64,000 nt of DNA, from positions 5,479,501-5,543,500 of the forward strand of contig JAUKPH010000017.1 in the NCBI GenBank assembly GCA_030549335.1, written 5' to 3'. Below are positions 33,138 through 45,083 of the stretch, piece by piece. How positions within the stretch are numbered: position 1 is the stretch's first letter; each line of letters starts with the position of its first letter. The stretch comes from Pontederia crassipes. Taxonomy: Eukaryota; Streptophyta; Magnoliopsida; Commelinales; Pontederiaceae. Under the pieces are notes generated by a model. The model was not told the origin of the DNA. It ran no database searches and saw only the letters and a program-made list of their open reading frames with translations. The position numbers were made by a program, and so were the translations under genes.

Positions 33138-35624
33138 TGTCACTGGGATGATAGTGAAATTGAGGAGTGTAGTGATAACTTGCTGATTTTGGAGTCAAAA
33201 TTCAGATTTTTCAATTTTTTGTTTAACTCCTTAACTCACTCTCTACTGTAGTGCACATATCAATTATAGCAAATCCTAAATATCATATCCACAGTGATTT
33301 AAAGCCAAAGACTCCCTAAGATAATCTAGACTAATTCTACTTCTAATGGCAAAAATAGGAAATTAAAGAGAATGAAAAATAGATTTTTAATCTTTGCAAA
33401 AAGGATAACAGTTTTTGGACTTTTGGAAAGTTATCTGAACTGAAATATAAATGCTAAACTAAGGGCTAAATGGGTTTATCTATAAATGAGGAAGGTTCTC
33501 CTAAGAGTTGGGATTCATCTAATTTAATTATGGATGGAAAGAAACAAGTTATTAGTTTTAGTCAAATCTGATTCAACCTTAAATATGGCTGCTCTCACAG
33601 CTCAATTAGTACAAAACTAATCAATATATTATCATGTAATTGTTAGTCAGGTTGAATTAGAAGAGGATCCCCACTGAAAATCAAGTTATCATTAGGCTCA
33701 AACTTAAGTTCCTTGCTGATTTTTTGGCAATTTAATGAAATCTAAAGTGATAACTACCAAACACAATCATAAAAATAAGGAAATCACTTCAATTAACTAG
33801 GCAGGAATGAAATCAATCCAATAATAGTACTTGTGCTCCTTGGTTTATCTCTAAACTACAATAGAATTTTAAATCAGTCTCTTCGCTGCAAATGGAAATG
33901 AAATCCACACTAACACTGATTAATTGGAAACAATAGGCTTATAATCACAGGTTGAAAATTCAGCAATTGTCGTTGCTCCTTGGTTCATCTCTCAACATCA
34001 AGGAAGCCATAAGATCACCTCTTAGTGGTAGGTTAAAATAGGATTTTACAATGACAATCTGATTTCCACTAAAATCAGAAAAACAAATATCAAAATCATA
34101 TTAAAATCAGGGAAAAACCAGTGACAAACACATATTTGAATCATGGAAATATCAAAGTATCTTAATTCATTTATGAACAAGATTGGAATTAATAATCAAT
34201 CTCTTAGTTGCTCAATCAATCAGAGTCCCCAATGACAAGCAGATTCAAATAGTTCAGGAATTAGAAATCAGGAAGTTAGCAGCAATTACAGATAAGAATC
34301 CTAGAAATGTCATTACATTTTGATAATTTCTGAACAAGAATAGAACCATAAGATAACCTTAATTGTCAAAACAATTAGGGCTCCACAATGACAAAACAGA
34401 TTCTATGAATTCAGAAATCAAAAAGGCATTTTGAAATCCAGATTTCATAAAGTAAGAAATCAGATTTCTAATTGGAATTGCTTCTAGAACTTGGCATTGG
34501 TTCTTGATTCATTCTGAACAAAGATTAGATCAAATGACAACTTCTCAACTGTAAATACAAATAGGATCTTACAATGACAAGAACATATTCATAACAATAT
34601 AAATTTCAGAAATCAGAAACTTAAATCAAAATTTGATTTAGTGCAGGAAATCAGACTTGTCCCTAATCCATCCACAATAAATCTATACTACTACCCTATC
34701 CTAGGAGACATGAGATTTAGCTCCTCATAATTACAAGAATTGATACATAACAGGAAGAATTAATAAGGCTAAACATTCTGAAATTAGAAGCACAGAATCC
34801 TGTCGACAGAAATCAGAGTTGCAGCTTTTCCTTCAGCTTCTTTCCTTGCTTCCTTCCTACTCAAACCCTCCAATGGCTAGCCCCTCTACCTTTTCCAGCT
34901 TTTTGCAGGCTTATATTATCTGCTATAGAAATCAAAACAGCAAGCATCAAAGTCCTTAAAATAGAAGTGAAACAAATATGAATTAAGACAGCATATATAT
35001 ATCAACTCAATTGTTGAATGCAACTTGGTGTTATGCAGAAATAAAATCATTATACAAAAATGATAACTTTTAGGCTCGGAATGATAACTTTGCATCATTT
35101 TATCACAATTGTCCACATATGATTAATTCAGAGCAGTAAGGACATCAGAAGGGTTTTGGATAGAAATTAAATGAGTTCAACTTAATTGCCCAATGCTGTT
35201 GTGCAGGAATGATAACTCTGCACATTGAAATGACAACTTTGACCCAAGAATGATAACTTGTGTATTGGAGTGATAACTTTGCACAAATCACATCATGACC
35301 ATCTAAATATCATAATGGCAAGGGACTTAAGGCAAGATAACAGCTAGAAATTAGCTCAATTAGCAAAATGATAACTTCATTACTTGGAATGATAACTTGT
35401 CCAAAAATGATAACTTGGCATAGAATTAATAATCTTATAGATTTTAACCATTCAGAACATCTATGCACATGGAATTGAATACAAAATGAGGATGGCCAGC
35501 TAGTAATCACAATCTATTACATTCTATGCATAATTGACCAAATGTAGGGCAAAATGAGGGCTCGATACATATGAACTTGATTGAAAATGGGGTAAAAATA
35601 TAATATGATCAGCTAGTGATCATG
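33138..35624. mobile_element. Unclassified 2.5 kb insertion in the LTR
   Basis: The three sister LTRs read straight through ctgattg(c)cact...gactgattgggcc (for example 50557-50587), whereas here about 2.5 kb intervenes, which defines the insertion. It is AT-rich with no coding region. About ten copies of an atgataactt motif (reverse aagttatcat) lie at 33173 and 35058-35410. gctccttggtt(c/t)atctct occurs twice (33835 and 33973). Termini and target duplication are unclear; class unknown. Confidence 0.6.
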
Positions 35625-35626
35625 GG

Positions 35627-35868
35627 ACTGATTGGGCCTTCGGACTAACATTGCACCTTCGGATTGATAGGACTTTCGGGCTAATATTGCACCTTCGGAT
35701 TGATAGGGCCTTCGGGCTAACTGTGCCTTCGGGCTAATATTGTGCGTTCGGGTTGATTGGGCCTTCGGGCTAATATTGCACTTTCAGATTGATAGGGCCT
35801 TCGGACTAATTGCACATTTGGATTGATAGGGCCTTCAGACTAATTGCGCCTTCGGATTGAATTGAATT
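35627..35868 (+). repeat. ccttcggg minisatellite in LTR (copy 1 left)
   Basis: Tandem degenerate units of about 20 bp alternating gggccttcgggctaa and gcaccttcggattgat, roughly a dozen here. Confidence 0.8.
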
Positions 35869-36842
35869 GGGCAAATAGCATAAAAATTATGACTGTCCTG
35901 GGTGTGGTCCTTCGTCCCCATCATACCGAACTTATTGATTGAAGTGGCATAGTGTCCCCTAATAATAAAGAGCTCTCGTATTGCGTCCGAAAGGGTTGAT
36001 CGTAACTCCAAAGATTAAATTGATAATCGAATTGAATTAAATTGATAGTAAAATTGTTAATTTAATTACACCTTAGTGGCTTATGGATAATTGATTTCAC
36101 TCTAGTGGTTGATAGACTATCGATTTCGCCCTTGTGGCTGATGGATAATTGAATCATGCCTTTATGGTTAATGGATAATAAATTATGACTTTTGTGTTTG
36201 ACAGATAAATTGATAGATTGTTAATAGAATTAAATTGATAATTGTTATTGTGGCCTTCACCGACTTATGGTCAATTGGTAATTAATTTAATATAATTGAA
36301 TCGACTTGAATTGGATGTTGGTCATCAATAATTGATAATATGAATAATTACTATGATTGGTCAAATTATTTATGATTTATTGATTATCGTTGAATGTTAT
36401 TTATTCTGACCAATTATATATTGTTATGGATAATTGTTTATGGGTAATATTGATATTAATATTGATCATGGTTCATATAGATATTATGGGTGATTTCCTG
36501 TGTACCGAGTTATCTCATTGGGCTTTGTCCCTGTATTTGGATCCATACGGTGATGGTGATGGTGATGGCGATGGTGAGACGATTGGTGACTCCTCTGACG
36601 TGTGACATGCACATGAATATAGAGCCCATTATTGTATAGACGTGAGCCCTAACCCATAGGTTATTGGATATAGTATAAATGGCTTCCGCATATTGTAATA
36701 GAATGTTCTAAATTATTGTATTTAAGTCTTCCGCTTATGTAAGCTAGTGTGTTGACTGGTCAAAGTCAATGTGCAGAATTGAGTAACGTCGTCGAGATAG
36801 CCTTCTGGGCAGGCAAAAGAAAAAAAATCTCAGGGCGTTACA

Positions 36843-36860
36843 AATGTATCAGAGTCTAAC
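36843..36860 (+). promoter_or_regulatory. Primer-binding site, gag-only copy 1
   Basis: aatgtatcagagtctaac directly after the LTR, a variant of the initiator-Met tRNA complement. The equivalent site in copy 2 is at 52726-52743. Confidence 0.7.
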
Positions 36861-37439
36861 GAGAGACACTTCTTAGCTGCCTTTAATAGAATAGAGTCCA
36901 TGTGCACAAGTTATGAGCAGCCACCGCGCCATCAAGAAAGGGTCAAGTAAGTTGTCTGAACCATGATTAACTTGGATAGTTTATAAATGCAATATGGAAT
37001 ATGGAGTTTTACAAGGCTATGGATATAATAAGAGATGACATAGGTCCTTAGACGATGAAAATAGAATTGCTTCATTAAAAGTATAAGGCAATGCCTAAGG
37101 AGATTATTCCGAAAGGAATAACCCAAATTCTAACGAGGTTATTCTAAGATAGAATAACCAAAACCTTAAGGAGGTTATCCCCATATGATATGGTATGATA
37201 ATATAATTAGTTGTTGATAGAACATTCGTGATGATTTATGCTTTATGGATACATATGAAATTAAGGATGAGCTTTTTCGCACAACATCCCATGAACTTCC
37301 CGAAGTGGATCTCAGCGGGCCAATCAGTAGGCCCAAGATCCTCAAGTCAATGAACAACAAGTCGTGAGTCCGAGATTGAATAGACATAATGTACAAGGCC
37401 CTCTCATAAATGGGGTACAAGCCAACGAGCAGCAGGAGG

Positions 37440-38620
37440 AGCAGGCAAGGATCACCACTTCATGAATCTCACTCAGCCCACACTGAGTACTCCCAGCCAA
37501 AGAACTTTGATTACCACCTCACCGTGATCGAAGAGATACAATAGAAAGATTCCTTAAGTTACAACCCCCTCAATTCGATGGGAAGAGAGATTTTGAAGAT
37601 GCCGAGAGATGAATCGAGGAGGTTGAGCAAATTTTTCTAGAGATGGATTGCGGTGAGGACCGTAAGATGATCTATGCAACAAGAAAGTTGATTGCTGAAG
37701 CAAAAGATTGGTGGAAAGTCGTCAAGGCCACCACTTTCTCCGGATAGGACCAGATTTCCTAGGGAGAATTCAAGAAAGTTTTTGAAAATCAGTATATATC
37801 AGTCTATGAGAAAGGCAGAAAACAAAAAAGTACCTGACACTCCAGCAAGTGTAACATCCTTGTACTTATATAGGATATTGTCCACTTTGGCCTCTGCCCG
37901 TACGATTTTCTCAAAACGTGTCTTCCCAAGTCAAGGCCATGTTTCCATGTATATTCAGCATCTCTTTCGTGACTTGTGCATGTGGTACTAATCCAAGGCA
38001 TGCCTCATGCACCAATCCAACATGAGGCATGTCTTGGATTATTCTCACATGCATAAGTCACGGAAGAGATGCTGGGTATATATGGAAAGATGACCTTGAA
38101 TTGGTAGGACGCGTTTTGAGAAAATCGTGCGAGCTTAGGCTCAAAGCGGACAATATCCTACGCAATTGCAAAGGTGTTACATATCGTATCAGAGCCACTC
38201 CACGTGAGCCTCTATGTATGGTGGGGTGTGATCACTCAACGAGAGCGTTGAGTCCCCTAAGGGAAGAAGGATGCATGAGGCATGCCTTGGATTAGTCCCA
38301 CATGCATAAGTCACGGGAGAGATGTTGGGTATATATGGGAACATGACCTTGACTTGGTAAGACGTGTTTTGAGAAAGGGTGAAAGGAGGAAACTGTCAGA
38401 CCCTCCAATTTGCTGAAGAGTTTGTCGTCTATCTGGAATATAACGATAAAGCAAGAAAAAAAGAAAGACTACCTTGTTCCTACTATCAAAGGTACCATGT
38501 GGGAGAATTTTATCGCAAAACAAGAGCATGTCTCAATTGCAAAAAGTAAGGAGATTTTGCTCGTAATTGTTTGGGACCGAAAAGGAAGGAACGAAGGAGT
38601 ATACCTGGGTACACTGCTAC
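37440..38620 (+). CDS. Gypsy-type gag with zinc knuckle (fossil, copy 1)
   Basis: Plus-strand pieces encode a gypsy gag capsid segment (LEMDCGEDRKMIYATRK at about 37632) and a knuckle region near 38520-38580. The reading is split by the TRIM pair at 37850-38374 and further breaks. No pol follows; the purine tract and right LTR come next. Confidence 0.7.
37850..38374. mobile_element. Head-to-head TRIM LTRs with a partial third LTR
   Basis: 37850-38010 is a minus-oriented TRIM LTR, and 38022-38181 is the same LTR in plus orientation, separated by about 11 bp. The plus copy ends gtgttaca and is followed by a primer site (cgtatcagagcc) and a short internal stretch. 38282-38374 is the start of a second plus-oriented LTR (ccttggattagtcccacatg), cut short. 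LTRs are about 155 bp, the whole TRIM lacking any coding region. The insertion splits the host gag; compare the uninterrupted gag at 53700. Confidence 0.75.
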
Positions 38621-38873
38621 CAAAATATGCGTGGATGAGGAAGATTAAGGCAACGTTATAAAATGAATGATAGACATTTGGAATAGAGAATAAAACGATA
38701 ATATAATAATTAATTTCTTTCATTTGGATAAGCTAGTAAAACAAAAAAAAATGCAAGAACATTATAGCGAATGTGGATGTTCTTTTAATAAGTTTATTAA
38801 TCGGATATTGAATTGGTCAAATTCTCTTTCGTAAAATTCGATGACGAATTTATTTTTAAAAAGGTTGTTATTA

Positions 38874-41800
38874 TGTAACACCCCACGATTTTATCAAGGA
38901 TAATATAATAATTTTATAATTCAAATAGAGTATTTGATGGATCGAAGGAAAATTAAAATTTCATTGAGAGTAGAAATCATAATTAGATTGAGATCAAAGA
39001 TTTCAATTTGATTTAAAGTTGAAAAGAATGGTTAATGGATATAGAACTCTCAAATAGAAAAATCTTATGACATGAAAATATTTCAGTCATTAAAATAATA
39101 TTTATTATTATTATAATTTAAAAATTAGATGATAAAATATTATGAAATTAAATAATTCTAAAAAATAAAGGAAAATTTGGATAGGAGTTTGATTAGTGTT
39201 GATATTATTTAATTAAATTTGAAATTTATTTACTCAATTATTAGAACAAATGTGAATTAGTTAAAGAGGTTAAATAAATAATTTAAATCTGAGTGAGATT
39301 AGATATTATAATTAGAGTGTAATTAAGAATTTTAAAATTCTATAAATAGGGAGGTTAGGACCGGCCATCTCGCGAGAGTTGATGCATGGCTTGTAGGCGA
39401 AAAAAAAAGGTACGCAGGCGGATTAATTTGCTTTCGCCATGGATAAATTTTGTTGATTTCATAATTGTCAACAATTGTTCTCGACTACAACGACGATGAC
39501 GTGAGGAATTGGTTTGGTTGGCCATGACATAAGTGGAGAGAGAAAAATAAAGAAAAGGGTGGAATTTGAGAAGGGAGAAAGAAATTTCAGCCGCATCTTA
39601 TCTAGCAAATAGAGAGAGAAGGTTATTGGGAGGAGAGAGAAAAAAAAGAGGGGAAAGTAAAACGTGTGGTCAAAACCTTTGGCCGTAAGAGAAAAAAAAA
39701 AAGCTTACGGCCGCAAGAGAAAGAGAATAGATTTGGAGAAAAAAAAAGGACTTCACGCCCGCAAAAAATAAAAAAAATAGAGAGAGAAAGCAGTAAACGT
39801 GGAGGAGAGAGAGGAATAGTAAAATATGAAAAAAAAAATGAGAATAAAAAAAATGAAGATTTGAGGTGTGGAGGCCAAAATAAAAAGGGATCGTCATGAA
39901 AGAAAAAAAAATAGCGAGAAAGGAGATTAAAAGAGGGCGTAATACGTCTTTTCGCCCATGGCAAAAAAAGGATGTGCGTGCAAAGAGAGAGAAATGCACA
40001 CGAAGAAAAAAATAATTTTTATTCGTTTATGATTTTTTTCAATACAATTCATTTATTGAATTTTTCTGTAAGAAAAAAATAGAATATATAGAGGAAAAAT
40101 ATTGAAAGTAATTGTCGCTGAAAATTTGATATTGGTGTGATTAACTGTCGATCGAAAATAGAGTTAATTTTTTAACTAATTTGAGGTACGTAGGGGATCC
40201 TCATGTCATCGATTTTTCATGACATGGACCAAGAACTCTTCTCCATTATATATTATTTGTATCGATTGAATATCAAATAACATATAAACATGATTGTCAA
40301 AAATTATGTCGGAAATATAATTCTTGACGCTGACAGAATTTGACTCGAGATCTATTTGACACAGTTCAAGTTTCATTTAACACGGCCCTGGTAATGACCG
40401 TTGCGGATCAGATTTTAGAATAGAAAATATATTTTTATGAATTGATTTATAGCTTATTTGAATAGTTAAAATTATTAATCATCACCGATCATTAACATTC
40501 CTAATTTTAGTATGATCAAACCTGATTAGATTGCCATTATATTGATTATTATTGTCATTATACCCAATCATGGTATTGATTATGTTATTGATCCATTGAT
40601 CTTATTATTGATTGATTATGATCAAATTATTATCGTATCTGATTTATCGTCATTCTATCTTATCATACCACTGATTAATAGTGATTTTCTAATTGGGTTA
40701 TGTTTAACTTAAGATCATTATTAAAAACAGATATCTTAGGTAATTGAGATAAAAGTTGAAAATATATTAGGCCCATGTGCCACTGTGACTAATTGAGCCT
40801 TCGAATTGATTGGACCTTTGGACTAATATTGCGCCTTCGGACTGATTGGACCTTCGGACTAATTGCACAATTGGATTGATAGGGCCTTCGGGCTAATTGC
40901 ACCTTCGGGTTAATGGATAATTGAATTGAATTCGACAAATAGCGTAAAAAATTATGACTATCATGGGTATGATCATTCATCCTCGTCATACTCGAACTTA
41001 TTGATTGAAGTGGCATGGTGTCTCCTAATAATAAAGAGCTCTCGTATTGCGCATGAAAGGGTTGATCGTAATTCCAAAGATTAAATTGATAATCGAATTG
41101 ATAGTAAAATTATAATTGAATTGCACCATAGTGACTGATGGATAATTGATTTCGCTCTAGTGATTGATAGACTATCGATTTCGCCCTTGTGCCTAATGGA
41201 TAATTGAATCGCGTCTTTATGATTGATGGATAATAAATTACAGCTTTTGTGTCTGATAAATAAATTGATAGATTGTTAATAGAATTTAATTGATAATTGT
41301 TATTATGGCCTTCACCGACCCATGACCAATTGGTAATTGATTTAAGATAATTGAATCGATTTAAATTAGATGTTGGTCATCAATAATTGATGATATGAAT
41401 AATTACTATGATTAGTCAAATTATTTATGATTTATTAATTATCGTTAAATGTTATATATTCCGATCAAATATATATTGTTATGGATAATTGTTTATGGGT
41501 AATATTGATATTGATATTGATCATTGTTCACATAGATATTATGGGTGACCATATGTATTGAGTTGTATCATTGGGCTTTGCCCCTGTATTTGGATTCATA
41601 CAGGTGATGGTGATGGCGATGATGATACGATTGGTGGCTCCTTTGATGGGTGACATGCATATGAATATATGGTCCATTATTGTATAGACGTGGGCCCTAA
41701 TCTATAGGTTATTGGATATAGTATAAATAACTTCCGCATATTATAATAGAATGTTGTAAATTATTATATTTAAGTCTTATGCTTAACTAATAGCCAATGT

Positions 41801-41887
41801 GTTGACTGTTCAAAGTCAATGTATAAAATCGAGTGAATTCGTCAAAATAGCCTTCTGACCAGATAAAAAAAAATATCGGGCGTTACA
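38874..41887 (+). repeat. Right LTR of gag-only copy 1
   Basis: 3014 bp, TGTAACACCCC to GGCGTTACA, with TATA box at 39341-39348, purine tract at about 39540-39960 and a short ccttcgg minisatellite at 40793-40912. A purine-rich stretch precedes it. It is followed by target duplication taatt. Confidence 0.9.
40793..40912 (+). repeat. ccttcggg minisatellite in LTR (copy 1 right)
   Basis: About six units, roughly half as many as in the left LTR of the same element. Confidence 0.8.
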
Positions 41888-41892
41888 TAATT

Positions 41893-42374
41893 AATTGATC
41901 GGATTAGTCCGACCCAAATAGAAAAAAAAATTTCGGGTCGATGAATGAGAACATGTAACTATTACATCATTAATAGATTATGCAAAAAGTTTGGATAGAT
42001 AGTTGTGCAGCAATTCTGCTGTTATTTGAACTGAATATGAGAACGAGGTCATTGTTTTATTTTTCTACTGCCAACATTTATTACTTCACTCAAATTAAAA
42101 TTTTCATTGTATACGAACACATCGAGTTTTTTTTTTTTGAAAATTGTCTGATATATTATATTGAAGATTTTTTTTTCATGACAAATCAAAGCTGTTAAGC
42201 AGTGACAAAAATGTTAAAATTATAAAGATAAATTATTTTTAAATAGGCTAAGTTTTCTTTTATAATTTCGTGGGATAACTCATCATTTTTAATTTAACAA
42301 ATCATGCACACACACTTATTGCAAACGTCCATTATCAACCGCCACGATTATTAATAAATATATTTATTAATTAT
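41893..42374. other. Spacer, partly shared with 57638-57708
   Basis: The first ~70 bp (to 41962) match the flank of the second gag-only element. The rest is AT-rich and unassigned. Confidence 0.5.
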
Positions 42375-42386
42375 TAACTATTACAA

Positions 42387-44311
42387 TAACAATAAAGTCT
42401 TATCTCACTAGGTGGGATCGGCTACATGGATCATATGACGCCATTCCGCTCCATTACTAATCAAATCTTTCGGTATATTATTCATCAATAGATCTTACTC
42501 TATTAGTTCGTCAAGTGTCCGCCTTGACCTCCCTCTCCCTTTTTTAATCGGACTCTAGATTATTTGATCTACTCTTCTTACTGGCGCATCTAATGATCTT
42601 CTCTGAACATGACCAAACTATCTCAAACGATTCCCTACCATTTTCTCACTAATAGGAGCCACTCCGACTCGTTCACGTATATGGTCATTCCTAATCTTAT
42701 CTAATCTTGTATGATCACACATCCATCTCAACATCCTCATTTCGGCTACCCCCACTTTACGTTCATGTTGTCCCTTCATAGCCCAACATTCACTACCATA
42801 TAACACTGTCGGTCTTATAGCAGTACGATAGAATTTTCCTTTAACTTTATTGGGTACTTTTCTATCACAAAAAATTCCAGTGGCTTTTCTCTATTACACC
42901 AACCAGCTTGAATTCTATGATTAACATCGTCATCAATCTCACCATCTTATCTTACAACTGATCCTAAATATTTAAACTTTGTCACTTGAAAAATTATATC
43001 CTCCCATAACCTAACTTCCAAATCGTCTCTAAGTTGTTTATTTGTGAAATTGCTATGCATATATTCTGTTTTATTCCTACTTAAACGAAAACCCTTTAAC
43101 TCCAACATATTTCTCTATATTTTCAATTTTGTATTAATCTCTTCTCTTGAATCCGCTAAAAATACTATATCAAGCTTCAATAGCTACTTCCTATGTAATA
43201 CTCTCGGTTATAGCATCGATAACTAAGTTAAATAGATACGGACTTAAAGCTGATCCTTGATGTAGGTCAATTCCTGTAGGAAATTCATTTGTCTCATCTC
43301 CTGATGTTCTAACCCTAGTCCCCATCGTACATATCTTGTATTATCTTAATGTAGACCACACTCACACTCTTCTTTTGCAAGGCTTTCCAAAGTACATCCC
43401 TTGGTACCCGATCATACGCTTTCTCTAATTCAATGAAAGCCATATGTAAGTCTCTTCTCCTGCTTCGATACTTCTCCATCATCCCCCTTAGTAAATAAAT
43501 CACCTCTGTAGTGGATCTTCCTAGTATGAACCCAAATTATCTCTCAGAAATACTAGTCTTCATTCTCAATCTATGCTCAATCGCTTTTTTCCATAATTTC
43601 ATTGTGTGACTCATAAGTTTAATTCCTCTATAATTTGCACAATTCTGAATATCCCCTTTATTTTTTTGTAAATAGGAACTAATGTAATTAATCTCCAATC
43701 ATCAGGCATCTTTTTCGACCATAAAACTCATTAAATAGTTTACATAACCACAACACATCTTTTTCTCCTAAACATTTTCAAGCTTCAATCGGTATACCAT
43801 CCGGTCCAACGACTTTACCATTCTCCATTTTCTTAAGAGCTTCGCTAACCTCCGAAACTTTAATTCTACGATAAAATAACCTATTAAGCTCACATTCGCT
43901 AACTGTCAAGTCCTCCAAATCACAACGGGAACCTTCACATCGATCATTAAATAACTTATAGAAATACTCTTCCCATCTGTTCTTAATATCTCCTTCAGTA
44001 ACTAAAACCTTGCCAACTTTATTTTTTATGCATCTTACTTGATCCAAATCTCTCGACTCCTTCTATTTATTCCTTACAATTTTATAAATTATTTATTCAC
44101 CAGCCTTTGTCCCTAACTCTTTATAAAATCCCTCGTATGCTTTAGCACGAACATCACTAACTGCCTTCTTAGCCTCCATTTTCGCCAAACGATACTTTTC
44201 CCAATTGTCAGAACTATTGTTCAAGTGTATCGCCTTGAAATAATTCTTCTTATTACGCACCTTTTCTTGGACCTCCTCATTCCACCATCAAGTCTCCTTA
44301 TGAAAATAAAA
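42387..44311 (-). mobile_element. RTE-type LINE, 5'-truncated
   Basis: Minus orientation, flanked by a 12-bp target duplication taactattacaa (42375-42386 and 44312-44323). The 3' end carries the conserved plant RTE tail (cccacctagtgagataagac) and a short ttattgttattg-like repeat. Coding pieces in order are the linker before RT (KNKVGKVLVTEGDIKNRWEE), RT (FIELEKAYDRVPRDVLWKAL) and the C-terminal LYGSECWAMK and RMLRWMC motifs. The endonuclease half is missing by 5' truncation. The frame is broken by several stops and frame changes, including within RT between 43503 and 43778, so it is inactive. Confidence 0.85.
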
Positions 44312-44323
44312 TAACTATTACAA

Positions 44324-44465
44324 CTAATTAACAATAAATATTCTCCCACTGTTAAATGGGATACAATGAAAATAAAATGGCAAAAACAAAAACAACCTTA
44401 TTCATTAATGCTTTTTTTCTAGTAACGAATGTATGGTGTCGACTATCCAACGTCGAGTCTGCTTT
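44324..44465 (-). other. 3' untranslated region of the P450 gene
   Basis: AT-rich sequence between the stop codon at 44466 and the LINE target duplication. It contains aataaa-like strings on the minus strand that may serve polyadenylation. Confidence 0.4.
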
Positions 44466-45002
44466 TTAATTATTCTTATTGAGATGGGAGAGCATGAGAT
44501 GCACGCCATGGGAGGACCTGAGGGAGAGCATGACCCTTGGGGCATGGACGTACGCCGGCGACGGCGCGAGGGAGAACCTGCGGAGAACGAGGGCGATGAC
44601 GAGCTTGTACTCGAGGATGGCGACGCTGCGGCCCACGCACATCCGCTGGCCGAAGCCGAAGGGCAGGTAGCCCATCCGGTGCCTGCACCCGCCGTAGAGC
44701 TCGTCCTTCTGCCACCGCTCCGGCCGGAACTCGAAGACGTCGTCACCCCACAGCTCCGGGTCGTGGTGCATGCCGACGACATCGACCCACATGTTCGTCC
44801 CCTTCGGGATGACGGTGCCGTCGCCGTCGACCGGGATGTCTTCCCTCGCCTGCCGCTGCTCGTTCGGCGCCGGTGAGTACAGCCGCATGACCTCGTTGAA
44901 CACCCATCCCATCTGCATACATAAATATTAATGATTAATATTGATTTATCTTAGTCAAAGTTTTAATACATAAAAAAAAGACATTGAGAGTGTTGTCAAC
45001 AG

Positions 45003-45083
<81 letters not shown>

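Larger units (their letters stand above)
26835..36842 (+). repeat. Left LTR of gag-only copy 1, split by two insertions
   Basis: Opens TGTAACATCCCACG and closes GGGCGTTACA. Removing the two insertions leaves about 3.2 kb, close to the 3.0 kb right LTR. It includes a TATA box at 27317-27324, a purine-rich tract at about 27610-28020 and the ccttcggg minisatellite at 35627-35868. Confidence 0.85.
26835..41887 (+). mobile_element. Gag-only LTR retrotransposon (TR-GAG type), copy 1, with nested insertions
   Basis: Bounded by the 5-bp duplication taatt (26830-26834 and 41888-41892). The left LTR is 26835-36842, enlarged by two insertions, and the right LTR is 38874-41887 (3014 bp). The 2 kb internal region starts with a primer site (aatgtatcagagtct) and holds a gypsy-type gag and zinc knuckle but no protease, RT or integrase. 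This matches TR-GAG elements, which depend on a partner for movement. Nested inside are an LTR element (28023-32357), an unclassified insertion (about 33138-35624) and a TRIM pair (37850-38374). The gag is interrupted several times; the element is a fossil of intermediate to old age. Confidence 0.85.

Noticed and set aside
36545-36590. gatggt hexamer run as a coding Asp/Gly repeat
   Set aside because: It lies in an LTR and changes length between sister LTRs (41604, 52460); a simple repeat, not a gene.
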